A DNA stretch of 64,000 nucleotides. Origin: Epiperipatus broadwayi (Eukaryota; Onychophora; Udeonychophora; Euonychophora; Peripatidae). Below the pieces are notes generated by a model, which did not search any database, had not been told where the DNA came from, and was given only the letters and a program-made list of their open reading frames with translations. The translations under genes were made by a program, and so were the position numbers. How positions within the stretch are numbered: the stretch's first letter is position 1; each line of letters starts with the position of its first letter. Positions 24,265 to 36,320 of the stretch are shown here, one piece after another. The stretch is taken from positions 2,234,001 to 2,298,000 of the forward strand of contig JAQFVV010012497.1 in assembly GCA_028023455.1 (NCBI GenBank), given 5' to 3'.

Positions 24265-24369
24265 ATTTTATTAAATTAAATACTAGTACTATATCAAACT
24301 TTTGAAAAAAAAATACTTAAAAAAAAAATATTTTATTAAATTAAATACTAGTACTATATCAAACTTTTG
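24265..24369. repeat. Exact 40-bp direct repeat, 65-bp period
   Basis: 24265-24304 and 24330-24369 are identical (beginning attttattaaattaaatac). They are separated by 25 bp that is mostly A. The identity suggests a recent local duplication. Confidence 0.9.
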
Positions 24370-25540
24370 GGAGTAAAACAAAAGTGATAAAAAATTGCTG
24401 TTCTTTCACTTTATTTGACTTGAAGAAAATGTAGTTAATAAATGCTATTGCATTAGATTTAATGAGGGCAAAATGATCCTATCATATTGTTTCATAATAT
24501 AAAATTTATTTATTTTAATGCATTTATTTTTTATTTATATATATGCATTCATTTCCTTGCAATTTTTTTTTAATAGTGTGTAATTAAAGAAATGTATGTT
24601 GATCCAATTCATATCACAGTTTCACTAAAGATAACTAAGTAAATAGTTATAAATAATATGCTTACTACAAAAATTAGAATGGATAATTACTATGATTGGA
24701 ATGATGTAATTGTTCTAAAAACTATAAATTATTATTTTAAACCAATCGAATATTTAAATCATTATGTTAGCACATGACAAAGCTATCAACCATATTTTTA
24801 TTCCACCTTTGGATCATAATCTTATGATAAAAATACTAACAATGCAATATTAAGAATATATAACATTAATAATTAAAATTTTCTGTCAGAAGACAAGTTC
24901 AGCAATCAAAGAAAAGCAAAGTATTATGAATAGATAATTTTCTTGATCATTCTCATTGATGCTACAAAATTCATACCAATTATATATATATTGAGATGGT
25001 ATTTTACCATCTCATAATAGATAATTATATTTATATTTAATTTTATTCTGTTTGAAGGTAAAATTTATTTAATTAATAAATGAAATGTCGAAAATAGATG
25101 GGTAACACTGAATACATATATAGTTATCAAGATCTATTTGAAAATTTTAATTATACTTTTGGTATGATAATGGTGGTGGTGGGGGGGGGGGTAAGATACC
25201 CTTCATTGTAAAAAAAATTAATTTAAGTAAAGAATGTAAGAAATGTAATAAATTGTAGTCATTTATTAACTATAAGAATATAAGAAATTTTATAAAATAT
25301 TGAATGAGTTAATCACAACTAAAAATTTATCTATAATTTGATAAAACCCAGACAAAAAAATTGGATCTGGAGCCAAAATAACAAAAGAAAATATTTTCTT
25401 CGTGGATGACTATTATTATAATATTCTTAAAATTAGAACTAAAGTGCAAAAGTTTTAATAAGAAAATGCCAAATAAAAGAATGAAACAAAGTTTTCAAAA
25501 GACCTTGATTCAAGAAGTTTAACTATGTTTTCTGGCTAGA

Positions 25541-25882
25541 TCAATGATCATTCTCCTCGGGAATGCTTTTACCCACACTCTTTTTATATCTGCAGAAGTA
25601 TAACACCGTATCCAGTGTCCAAAAAAATAAAGAATCATCAGTGAAATAGTTGGAGAATTGTGCCAACAGACTACCATTAGGAGCATAACCCCATTCCAAT
25701 GAATGATTTGAATGTTTCCAAATAAATGCATGAGCTCGTGACCTACAATGCTTGTCATGTGCATCAAACTTCACCAAAGGAGCAAGAACTCGATTTTTGG
25801 ACTGAGTAAATATGAACCATCTATAATGTGCAATTAAACTCATTATTTCTTTAAAATAAGATGTGCAATAGTTTAGAAACAA
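25541..25882 (-). other. Unidentified 113-codon open frame
   Basis: An open frame (MFLNYCTSYFKEIMS... in the first residues) overlaps a second open frame of 82 codons at 25519-25767 on the same strand. Base composition is less extreme than the surroundings, and the translation has a mixed residue content (for example 'KSNHSLEWGYAPNGS'-like polar and aromatic mix at residues about 60-75). I recognise no domain. It could be an exon, a fragment of a repeat, or chance. Confidence 0.2.
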
Positions 25883-27479
25883 TGAAGCATATCATGTAAA
25901 TCAGTTTTGCCTTATATGTATTAAATAATTCACTCTTTTGTATATATATGTTTATTCTTTTAATCATTATATAGTTCAGTGGAGTAAGATTTGATTTATC
26001 CTTCAAGGCAGATTAGAAGATAGTTATTTTATAGTATTGAGAATATTAAAGATCTCTTATAGATTCATAGTTTTCTAAAAAAGCTCTGTTGAAGACTTGT
26101 TATTATTGGTTAATACCATTTTGATATGTGTGCCCAGGCTATTTTCTTTCACAATAAGAATGGGTCTTATTAGCAGGTTAAGTCATTTAATTTCTATGTA
26201 TAGATTAATTAGTTTTTCTAGCTTGTGTCCTGGTGTTGTCTTACATTGATCGGTATCTGATAATTTCCTTTTTTTATATTGCCGATTCAATGTCATTCCA
26301 GGCAGTTCACATATACTTCTCAGAAATGTTATATGTCACACTAGATATAGTGTTTATATTTAGGATTGGGCTTAGATGTTATAATAATTGATCATAAGAG
26401 GCTTTAAGTGAAGAAAGAGAGTAATTTCTGTAGGGATTTAAAATTTGGATCGAATCATTACATTGGACTGTATTAAAAGTTAGGATTAATAAAAGTTTTT
26501 ATTTAATCTAATATTTATGTATTATTTAAAGTTAATTATTATTTCAAATTATTAAGTTCAACATAGCATTTAAAAGAGATTAATAAGAATTATTGTGTGG
26601 TAATATAATTGGCAGTAAAAATAAATTAAGACCAGCTCTTTTAAAATGGCTAATAAGTCTATTCCTTGAGTCTGGTTCCACGCTTTGGTGTGGTGGCACC
26701 TGCTAGGGATCATATAAATTATATACATGTCAACTTGCATCATCACAATATATATATATCATAACCTCCTTAATTTGGAACACTGGAGCTTAAAATCCAT
26801 GAATGTCTAAAGAACTTCCAAGCCAAATAAATTATTTGGTTATTTATTAATAAAAATATTTTAATAATTCATTAATCGAGAATTATTATATATCCCTTAT
26901 ATAATAAAGTGATGTGGGTGGAGGAAAATTTCTGGCCTTATATAATAAAATTGATTGACAAAACGTCCCATTATTAGTCAATTTTGACTCTACCACCATA
27001 AATTAAAATAAATCATAAATCAATATCCAGGCAAAATTGATTGCTATTAACAACAAATCAACTAACCAATGAATTCATAGGCATAAAATAGGATTGCAGC
27101 ACTAGTTATTTAAAAAACTAGACATTTTATTGATTATATAGCTAAATCTTTTCATGGAATCTTTCTGCTCCCCTTGAATATCTTGAAACATTTGTGGTTC
27201 CCAAAAGAAAACATTTTTTAATAGAGGTATATGCTATTATTATATAATTTTATAGCATTTATACTTATATTTTCATTATAATATAACAAAAAGACATTTT
27301 AGTAACAATTTTAATATGATGGGTGTATTTAAATATAGCTAAGCAAAAAAGTCAACATCGAATGAAATACATGTTACTGCAAATCTTAGATTTTTCCCCA
27401 ATATTTCTGTTAATAAATAAGATTTTTATTTTTAATTAATTATAACAATGAAAATTCAATTTTGCAGTGAAGATATGTG

Positions 27480-29040
27480 GATATGAATGGCACTTACCAA
27501 TGAATGATATTCTTTTTGTCACTGGATCCAAAATTTGGTTCAATCTACTTTCAAGTCAATTAGTTCTTCTTGAGTTAAATTTCTATCAAGTCAATTAGTT
27601 ATTTTTCAGATGACCATAGTCACAATGGTTGAATTTCTATCAAATCAATTAGTTCTTTTTGAAATAACCATAATAGATTGCTAAATTGCAAGGAAGCAAG
27701 CACGTGGCATTTTTACCAGTCATATTCTTTATTTTCATTTAAGTTAGAGAAGTATTTTTCAAAAAATATCATGGAATTTCTGATATAATTAATCATTATT
27801 CTTTTATTTTCTGTTAATAATAAAATATTATTTTCTTCAAGAAATTTATGGAGTGAAGCAAATATTTCTGCATTGTTATTCCTAAAACTTTTTAACAATA
27901 CAGAAAGTTTTTCCTTTCAAAGAAAATTCATTTTGTTAAGTTTTTCAAAAAAATCTATCAAATAATAAAGCAAATACATCCCATTTTGATCAGAAAATAT
28001 TTTTACCATGAAAAATTTATAATTCAACTTTTAAGATTAAAATATTTTTAAAACTTTACAGTAGGAGAGCCATCTCACTTTGTGTTATATAATAGATTCA
28101 TAATCGGAATCCATTTCTTATCATAAAATTTGAAAGAGACTTGTATTAGCAGCAATACTTTTTATGTAAATAACTGTTGTGAAAACTGATAATACATTAC
28201 TAAGTGATTCTTCCATATGTTAAAATAGGTTTTCTCTGTAGATAATGCAATGAATATGTCTTGCATTTAGATAAGCTTTTTTTAATTCTCTTGCAAATCT
28301 TGAAACCCTATAGTTATGGCTGAAGCTCCATTAGCGCAAACTCCAATGCAATTTTGCTATTTAAGCTCATTTTCTATAAAAGTTATTTAACTTCTTTTTA
28401 AATATATCTTTCCCTTTAGTTGCATCAGAGATTTCTATAAAACAACTGATCTTCATAAATTTGCAAATTATACAGATATCAGAAAAATACATTAAATCAG
28501 AAACATTCATATTATTAGTTCACTCATCAAATTGTATGGCAAAATATAATACTTTGCTTGATTCTTGATAATAACATAGACATGATATCATTGGCAATGC
28601 TATCTTTTCTTATAACTGAGTCATTAGACAGAGAATTTTTTTAATTGGGTTTGATATTTTGGAATAGTGTCATAAAATTTTATTGCTGCTAGTAAGACAA
28701 AATCTTTACTAAGTGTACATGTTTTTTTTTTTTTTTTTAGGAATTAAAAAAACAATTTTGAAAAAATTTTTTTTATTAATTTGTCATTTAATTTAATATG
28801 CTTTTTTAAAAAAACTTAGTTTGCTATTTTAATTCATTGATCTTTCCCCCCAAGAAATTCAATTATCTTACTATTAAATTTATTATGCACATGGTGATTA
28901 AGTTTTCAAGGTCTCCTATAATCATTTGTTAACTGTTTCGAGCAGATTATGCATACAGGCTTGTCCGAATCATTATATGAAGGCACAAATCTGTATTTCA
29001 ATTAAGAACAATCATGCCTCTTATTATCTGGTATTGAAAA
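27480..29040 (-). pseudogene. hAT-superfamily transposase relic (ZBED/FAM200-like)
   Basis: Reading the minus strand across frames gives a BED-type zinc finger near 28990-28860 ('FVPSYNDSDKPVCIICSKQL', then LNHHVHN; C-x2-C and H-x4-H-like spacing). It is followed by 'LSNDSVIRKDSIANDI', the LSNxTIxxRIxDMS block at the start of the hAT catalytic region. Further down come 'ALEFALMELQP' (a decayed CTDGAPAM block), 'KVVEFL'-like fragments and, near 27540, 'TKFWI' with 'KEYHSL', the FWIxVxxEYPxLS block of the dimerisation domain. Dozens of stops make it dead. Between 27543 and 27660 the unit (tttct)atcaagtcaattagtt is repeated three times. Confidence 0.65.
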
Positions 29041-29202
29041 TGATGTGACAGTTCTGGTAAATAGTAGACACTATTGCTTGTGACTCAGATTATTTGGTGT
29101 TTTTACTGTCTTTGACTGACTAACCTTTACAAATACACAGTGTTTTCATTCCACTTATCCATCTGAGGCCAAATTTTAAATATGAATTATCAAATGGCCT
29201 AA

Positions 29203-29823
29203 TATCAATGATATCACATAAATATGAAAATAAAGGTTGATTATGATGAGTTAGAAGAAGTTAATAGGTACAAATACCTTGGTCAGATTACTAATACAGA
29301 TGGAAACATAATGGATGAAATTAATTATAGAATTAAACTTGGTTGCAGTGCTTTTGGTAGAAATAACTTTGATACTAAAAGGAAATATGCCTATGTGTTT
29401 GAAAAGGAAGATTTTTAATAAATGTGTTTTACCAGTTCTTACTTATGGATCTGAAACTTAGACATTTAATAGAAGAGCAATACAGAGACTTCAGACCACT
29501 CAAAGAAGTATGGAGAGATGCATGTTAGGAGTAACAAGAAGAGATCAAAAATGCAATATATGGATAAGAGAACAAACAAGACTGAAGTGGAGTTGGACTG
29601 GACATATTGCTAGAAGAGATGATAATAGAAGGACAATTGAAATCTTAAACTGGATTCCAAGAGATTGTAAAAGACCCAGAAAGAGACCATACATGAGATG
29701 GATGGATGAAATAAGTGTGTAGGGGTGATGTGGAGAAGAGAGGCTAGAGATTGACAAGATGGATTGAACTTGGAGAGATCTTCATTCTGTAGTGGATTGA
29801 TAATATTTGATGGTGATGATGAA
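29203..29823 (+). pseudogene. RTE-B LINE, 5'-truncated copy 3
   Basis: It matches from about 3866 of the full-length element to its 3' end: 'MKIKVDYDELEE', 'TDGNIMDEIN', '[14 protein letters not shown]', '[13 protein letters not shown]'. Frameshifts occur near 29370 and 29415, a TGG-to-TAG stop near 29460, and a deletion near 29580 removes the segment after REQT. The end shows ttgatggtgatgatgaaaa. It lies about 160 bp outside the N-terminal end of the hAT relic. Confidence 0.85.
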
Positions 29824-31340
29824 AAATAAATCTAATTATCTACTGCTTAAAAAAAAAAGAGCTGTCCTTAACAAGATCCTTTGGGGGAGGAGGGGAAGAC
29901 AGTTTGAAAAACTCTGCTATAATTAAATCAATCTCATTATTCAGATAGATAAAATAGTTTCAAATATTTAAAGTTTTTTTTTTTTTTCTAAATTAAAAAA
30001 AAGACATTAAACCCTTTTAAAAAATTATTTTAATCTCTGTAGATGAAAATAACAATGATTATCAGTTGGAAATAATTATTATTTGAGGAGAAATATTATG
30101 AATGATAGAAAACTTCATTTCCTATCAACAGAAGTAAATAAAAAATTCTCTTATTTTACTCTATTTTATAGAATTATTATTATTATTTTTTAATTATTAT
30201 GCTAATAAATAGATTCTTTACTTAAAATTTTTCCTATTGTATTTAAAATTTATAAGCAATTACACATAGCTACACTGTATATTGTAATCCATGTATTATC
30301 ATTAAATTTAACTGTAAAAAAAAAGAGAGAGAGAGTTGAATTACAAAATTATTTTTCTATGCATTTCAATTCCATAAAATTTTCTTACTGCAGATTTTTT
30401 CTATAAATAATGAATAAATTTTAGTATTTTCCTTTTATATAAATTCTTTCATATTTCTATGTAAGTTCTTACTTAATAAAATAATCACTGAAGAGAAATT
30501 CATTTAAATTCAGCCTATTAGTCCAACCTTTATTATTATTCCTGCTACAAATATAGATTTTTTCCATTTAAGCATTTGATTCTGATATAAATTCCCAACG
30601 AATCATTTCAAGGAAATTATTTATTGTTAACTGGCCATGAATTTTTGACTTCCATTCATTTGGAAGAAATATATCATTGCAAAAATTGAAATTAACATTC
30701 ACTAGAATAATATAATATTTTAAACCAACAAATAATTTTATTTAATATTATGTACTCTATTGTAATTTATCAATTATAAATAAAACTATCAGCAAAAAAA
30801 AAAAAAATTACTTAAATATATAACAGGTACATGTGCATGCATACAAATCAAGAAAGATCGGTTAAGTTTTTGGTGCCTTGGAAATAGATGTAATATAATA
30901 CATTTTAATAGTATTCAAAAGACTGATTTATACCAGTTGATGCTTCCATTCATTACTGTTGAAGTTCCTATGGATCCCCAAAATATAAATGTAGATATTG
31001 TTGCTGATTCTGATAGGATTTTGATTGGAGGTCTTATGACCAACCACTCTTTTATTTCTTGTCTGGAAGTTGGAAAAATGCTTGTGATATTCAAAAATAT
31101 TAGAACTCATCTTCATTACAAAACATTAGAAGGGTAATGAGATTATGATGTATGCATAAACACATATAGTTACAGATTTCAATGAATCATTTTGTAGCAT
31201 AAGTTGTTTGAAAGATTGTGATGACAGCATGTTATTTATAATTATATATTGACGATTTCCAACATCTAGTTTAATAAATAAATGTTTTTTTAACATTTAA
31301 TGATAAAATTAAATGATGAAAATAGTCCAACATATATATA
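29824..31340. other. AT-rich DNA, one weak exon-like patch
   Basis: Apart from 30928-31137 there is nothing recognisable. A GA run lies at 30325-30334. Confidence 0.4.
30928..31140 (+). other. Unidentified open stretch resembling an exon
   Basis: About 70 codons are open in a patch with more balanced base use than its flanks. The frame reads 'MMLPFITVEVPMDPQNINV' at its start and later 'ADSDRILIGGLMTNHSF'. The upstream edge is gatttataccag, an acceptable 3' splice site, and the downstream edge is GAAGG|gtaatg, an acceptable 5' splice site. No domain was recognised and the opposite strand is also open for 62 codons, so chance remains likely. Confidence 0.2.
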
Positions 31341-31343
31341 TAT

Positions 31344-31505
31344 GCTTTATGAAGTATCCAATACATAAAATAAAAAATACTACCAGTTTTATTTAGCTTA
31401 ACATATTTTTTAGCTATTATATATATAAATATGCATTACAAGGTATCCAATGCATAAAATAACACTAGTAGTTTTTTATTTTATGTATTGGATACTTTGT
31501 AAAGC
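31344..31505. repeat. Inverted and direct repeat cluster
   Basis: gctttatgaagtatccaata (31344 on) pairs with the inverted copy ending tattggatactttgtaaagc (to 31505) over about 36 bp. A third copy in direct orientation (atgcattacaaggtatccaa) starts at 31431. Confidence 0.75.
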
Positions 31506-32136
31506 ATAACTACGGTTTTCATAATTATTATATAATCACAAATAGTAAAAAAATCTTTAATTATGTATGATTTAAATATGTATTCACATTATATTTACCA
31601 AATAAATAAGTTATTATTTCAAAAGTAGATTTGCAATAACACAAGAATATTTATAATAAAATATATTACATTCACTGATAACAAATTATTAAATGCTAAT
31701 AAAAATAGCAAATATTCACAATGTCAACAAAATAAATGCACATATATATGCATGCACAAATACATGAAAAACCTTGCTTATACAATGATTAGTGCATCAT
31801 TCTATATGGCCTAGATTTCAAATTGGAGTAAAATTTTACTTGTTTAAATTTATATTGCTGGCCTATAGTCAGTTAATTACTCAATAATGAGTCAGTAAAT
31901 AGTCATTTAACTATTTTTAGATACAAAATAAACAAGAAAAGAAAGTAAAGTCCCCAATTGGCATTTGATTAGTTTGATTTATTATGCCTTTTCCTCCACT
32001 GTTCCTTTGTGTAGGGATGCTTGAAGGATCTTAGCAGTGCAGCAATATATTCAAAGTGTATATTATTTTCAAGCATATACAAAAACATGTAAATATACAT
32101 AAATCTGTAAATACTTACATATTCAAGTATCTACGT
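31506..32136. other. AT-rich DNA without a recognised gene
   Basis: Around 31780-31860 there is a patch resembling a decayed SINE head (gattagtgcatcattctata). No open frame of note. Confidence 0.4.
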
Positions 32137-32278
32137 ATATATCAATTTCTCTATCTGAAACATCTGGCCTACAAAAATTTTGACAATCCTGTCATCAAGT
32201 GATTATATCAATTTCTCTATCTGAAACAGATTTATTTGATGGCCCACAAATGTTTAGACAATCCTATCATCAAATGAT
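32137..32278. repeat. About 68-bp imperfect tandem duplication
   Basis: Both copies begin tatcaatttctctatctgaa and end with a caatcct-atcat-aa-tgat series. The second copy carries a short insertion (gatttatttgatg). Confidence 0.8.
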
Positions 32279-32304
32279 AGAAGTAATGTTATAACATAGC
32301 TAAT

Positions 32305-32868
32305 TAACAAAGTTGATTAATAAAAACTACATACAGATGTATAAATGAATAAATAGCTAAGAACTCATTAATGCATAAAGAAAAAACAATACGCATTTTA
32401 TCACTATACAATATTTTGTTCTAGAATAGGAATCTCATAAGATAATATTGGAAATCAACATGTCTCCTTGGATCCCATACGTCAATATATAAATCTTATC
32501 CTAGAATAGGGATCTCATCAGATGATTTTGCAAATTAACATCAGTCCCCATTTTTCTGATGCATCAACATAGGTGACTTAATATTTAAATTAGAAATGCT
32601 TCTTTCAAGAAAACAAACAATAGAATTTGTAATATATAATAAGTAAATATGCACTTTTATAATTTAATATTAAGTCACTATGTTGAAGTATGAAGGAAGA
32701 AGACAAATTTTAATATCCAGGGCTATCTAATGAGATCCCTGTTCTGGGATAAAATAGAGTATAGTGACAAAATAGTTGTTTTTCTCTATGCTGTAATATA
32801 GGTAACTAACTATTTATTGATTTATACAGGTGTGTGTGTGTGTGATTTAATTAACAAACTTTGTTACA
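32305..32868. repeat. Long imperfect foldback
   Basis: The right arm (about 32640-32868), reverse-complemented, follows the left side in order: aacaaag..., cctgtataaatcaataaata (left: gatgtataaatgaataaata), gagaaaaacaa, a gtcactata block, cagggatctcattagat, and catagtgacttaatattaaa (left: cataggtgacttaatattta). The left arm contains two successive copies of the ctagaataggaatctcat / ctagaatagggatctcat motif, so it has grown by an internal duplication. Confidence 0.65.
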
Positions 32869-33299
32869 TATATTGAAATGTAATTGACATGTCTTGAATA
32901 TATTTATGTCTAAATACATATATTTTATAATAATATAGCTAATTATAGATATATCCAAAGTTAAGTTATAAAACAGTAATTTCTTATGACACTAAAGTAC
33001 ATGTGTATATATAATGCTTCATAATGATGTAAAAGGTTTATTAAAATTTATTATGGAATTATAAATATTGAGATGATACAACAAACTATACTAAGTATTA
33101 AGGAATAACAAACTACCTAATAATGATCTAATATCATTACTTGACTGTAGTAACCTTCTATGTAATTACCTAAATTAATCTGGATTGAAAATATAATATG
33201 CATGCAGATAAATATGGAGGTACACATGAATGTTATCTATCTCAAAGATCTGATATTTAAAAAGTCACACAACTATATATATGTTATTTTGTATTATTA
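32869..33299. other. AT-rich DNA without a recognised gene
   Basis: Nothing recognisable between the foldback and the RTE-B copy. Confidence 0.5.
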
Positions 33300-34256
33300 A
33301 AATATTGTGAAGAATATTTATAAGAATGCAACAGCAACAATTAGATTGTATAATGATACAAGGAAGATTAACAGTGAGAAGGGTGAAAGAGAGGGTGACT
33401 CCATATTTCCAAAATGTTTTATAGCAGTACTGCAAGCAAGTATTTTGTGGATTAAAATGGGAAACTAAAGGAGTAAAAGTAAATGGAGAATATTTAAGAC
33501 ATTTAGATTTTGCAGATGATATAGTTGTTTTTGCAAATAATGCTTCACAGCTTCGAGAAATGTTGCAAGAGTTATCAGATGAAAGTAAGAAAGTAGGACT
33601 AAAGGTAAATGTTAAAAAGACTAATGTAATATTTAATGAATTTTCTCAAAAGATGAAAATAAAGATTGATTATGATGAGTTAGATGTTAACAACTACAAA
33701 TACTTTGGCCAGATTATTGCTACAGATGAACACATAATGGATGAAATTAATCATAGAATTAAACTTAGTTGGGATTTATTTGGCAGAAATAACTTTATAC
33801 TAAAAGAAAATATGCGTGTGTATTTGAAAAGAAAGGTTTTTAATAACTGTTTTACCAGTTCTTACTTATAGATCTGAGACTTGGACATTAAAAAAGTGCA
33901 ATTCAGAGACTTCAGACTATTCAAAGAAATGTAGAAAGATATACATTAAGAGTACCAAAAAGAGGTTGAAAGCACAATACATGGGTAAGAGAACAAACAG
34001 ATATTATTGAAAGGATTAAATGATTGAAATGTAGTTGGGCTGGACCTATTGCTAGAAGAGATGATAATAGATAGACAATTAAAATAGTAAACTGGATTCA
34101 AGAGATTGTAAAAGACCCAAGAAGAGATCACGTGAGATGAATGGATTAAATAAGAAAATGTGTAGGGCTGATGTGAAGAAGAGAGGCTAGAGATCGAAGA
34201 AAATGGACTGAACTTGGATAAACCATTATCCTGCAGTGGATTGATGATTATTAAAG
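33300..34256 (+). pseudogene. RTE-B LINE, 5'-truncated copy 4
   Basis: It starts at the counterpart of about 3522 ('[12 protein letters not shown]') and runs to the 3' end of the element. RT motif RQGD is changed to a REGD-like reading, while FADD is intact ('LDFADDIVVFANNA'). Frameshifts and stops occur from about 33860 onwards and 103 codons are open at 33560-33871. It is more diverged than copies 2 and 3. Its 3' end abuts the 34.26-35.05 kb palindrome. Confidence 0.85.
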
Positions 34257-34258
34257 AT

Positions 34259-35045
34259 AAACTTTAAATTAAACATGGCTCAATGTATATGTAAACAAAG
34301 GGAGTAAAACACCCCTCCCCCAGGGTATGTAGACTTAAAAGCACATCTAAATATTGAGCAAAAGATCAAGAATAGAATAAATTCACCTATTCTTGGTAAC
34401 TGATATTCATAAGCATCTCTTTGTCAACATTGTTGGTAATTCAGGGTGAAATTAATTTATCAACCAGATAGAATATGGCATTTAAGAGTTATTAAACTCA
34501 TAATTAATTATACGAGGCTGGAGACACCATCTCATTTTAACACTTTGATTGATATTTAAATGAGATGTAATATGAAAACTTTAAATTAAACATAGCTCAA
34601 TGTATATATAAACCAAGGGAGTAAATCACCCTCCCCCATGCTTTGACTTTTGGCCTACGCTTTAACATATAAAAGCACTCTAGATATTGAATTAAGAATC
34701 AAGACTATACTTTGTTTGCTTGATCCTTTGCTCAATATTTAGAGTACTTTTAAGTCATAGCCTGGGGAAAGGTGATTTACTCTCTTTGTTTTGTGTTAAA
34801 AGAGAGATGCTGTCTCCAGCCTTGTCTAATTAATTATGAGTTTAATATCTCTTAAGTGCCATATTTAATCTGGTTGATAAATTAATTTCACTCTGATTAC
34901 AAACAATGTTGGCAATGCTTATAAACATCAGAGCTACCAAGAAAAGATTGATTCATTCTATTTGTGATCCTTTGTTTAACATTTAAAGAGCTTTTAAGTC
35001 CTAGCATGGGGAAGAGTTCTTTACACCTTTTTGTTTATTGTTAAA
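34259..35045. repeat. Large palindrome, arms of about 330-450 bp
   Basis: Reverse-complementing 34712-35045 gives the same order of words as 34259-34708. These are a g+c-rich head (gggagtaaatcaccctcccc), cttaaaagc, tattgagcaaaagatcaag, ttcttggta, gaaattaatttatcaaccag, then a gaggctggagac / aaggctggagac pair, then a second copy of the head. The head also occurs as a direct repeat at 34259 and 34577 (aactttaaattaaacat). The unit is thus a short tandem array that was duplicated in inverted orientation. No open frame. Confidence 0.75.
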
Positions 35046-36200
35046 GATGTACATTTTCATAAATCTTATAAGCTGTAATAGATTTTTATTAATTGTAGCT
35101 AAGTTACATTATTTCAATTCTTTTTTTAAAAAAATTATATAAATAGGCCAATGTAAATTAAGAAAGATTTCATAAATGATTTATTTAAATATGATAACAA
35201 ATATTTTATCAACTTTCAATTTGAACATGATTAAAAACAAAGTTTTAGAAAAAAAAAATATTACTTTCCCCTCAGAATGAACAGTTAAGATATAGTACTG
35301 TATGATATTAAGATTCAACCTATATCAAAATCTAAAATCATCAATATTTGAGAAAAACTAATTATATATTCGGTTAAAAAAAATTAAATCATTAAATAAA
35401 ATTATGCTGCTTTCTATAGATAACAAAATGATTTATTGCTTTCTCATCTTTTTCTTTGCAAAATATCAAAATGATTTGAAAATTGAAAAAGATTTTTTTT
35501 CTTCTACATTTAAAAGATAACCCAAATTAAATTAATATTTCAACACATTTTTTTCTTTCTTTCCTTCTCTTGATGAATGAACTGCTTTGAAAAGAATTAA
35601 AAAATTTATAATTACAACTAATGTTATGGTGAGACCTTTTCAACAGACATTTTGACAAATTTCAATAATTAATATGCTTTCTTTTGATTAATAAAACTAA
35701 TGTTTAGTTGTCAGTAACACATGGTACATTCAAAACTTTAAACAGATTTATAAGAAGTTCAGATTACAGCTATAATAATTCAATAAACATTTCATACAAG
35801 AGAATAAAAAAAGATTAAGTAGGATACTAATGGCTGCTATTTTATTAAATAAGTTCTTACTGTTATTAATTGCCTATGATTAAAAAAAACATACCCAAAC
35901 AAACACTATTGATTACATTATTCTCAAACATTAATCTACATGGATAATGGGGGGGGGGGCACAACATAATTATCAAAAAATCCATATGACATCTTAGGTC
36001 TTGCTGCACATTGTATTCATAAGTATTGCTTATAAATAACTTTTAGACTTCATTTGTACCAATATATAAGATAAAATATTGACAATCTTCAAATCACAGC
36101 CATACTTTCTATATTTATAATTAATTCAATGGTTTGGATATTACAGAAGTAACATAGCTGACTCAGCTTTGATTCAGGAACATTTAGTCTTGACCTGTCC
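35046..36200. other. AT-rich DNA without a recognised gene
   Basis: Poly-A, poly-T and one G run (35949-35958). No recognisable frame. Confidence 0.5.
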
Positions 36201-36204
36201 TGCA

Positions 36205-36320
36205 AAGTTTGATGTTGTAATAAGTGGCAGATTCTGGACTCAAGGTCATGGATTAAACCCAGTTCTGTTACTGTCAATGCTTGAACTTATTAACTCCTTA
36301 GCATTTATTAGCTCTTGAGT
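36205..36320 (+). mobile_element. SINE family 1, copy 4
   Basis: Plus-strand order: taataagtggcagattctgg, then ctcaaggtcatggattaaac (decayed B box GGATTAAACCC), cagttctgttactgtcaatg, then the tail cttattaactccttagcatt. It is among the best preserved heads in the window. Confidence 0.6.

Larger units (their letters stand above)
23719..27475. other. 3.8 kb of mostly non-coding AT-rich DNA
   Basis: It contains a 40-bp direct repeat (24265-24369), an 11-G run at about 25181-25191 and an unidentified open region on the minus strand (25541-25882). Around 26680-26710 a G+C-richer patch (gtggcacctgctagggatca) may be a short dispersed repeat. Confidence 0.4.

Noticed and set aside
25181-25191. Poly-G run that might suggest a quadruplex
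   Set aside because: A single run cannot form an intramolecular quadruplex; the same holds for the G run at 35949 and the C runs at 41054, 44915 and 59544.
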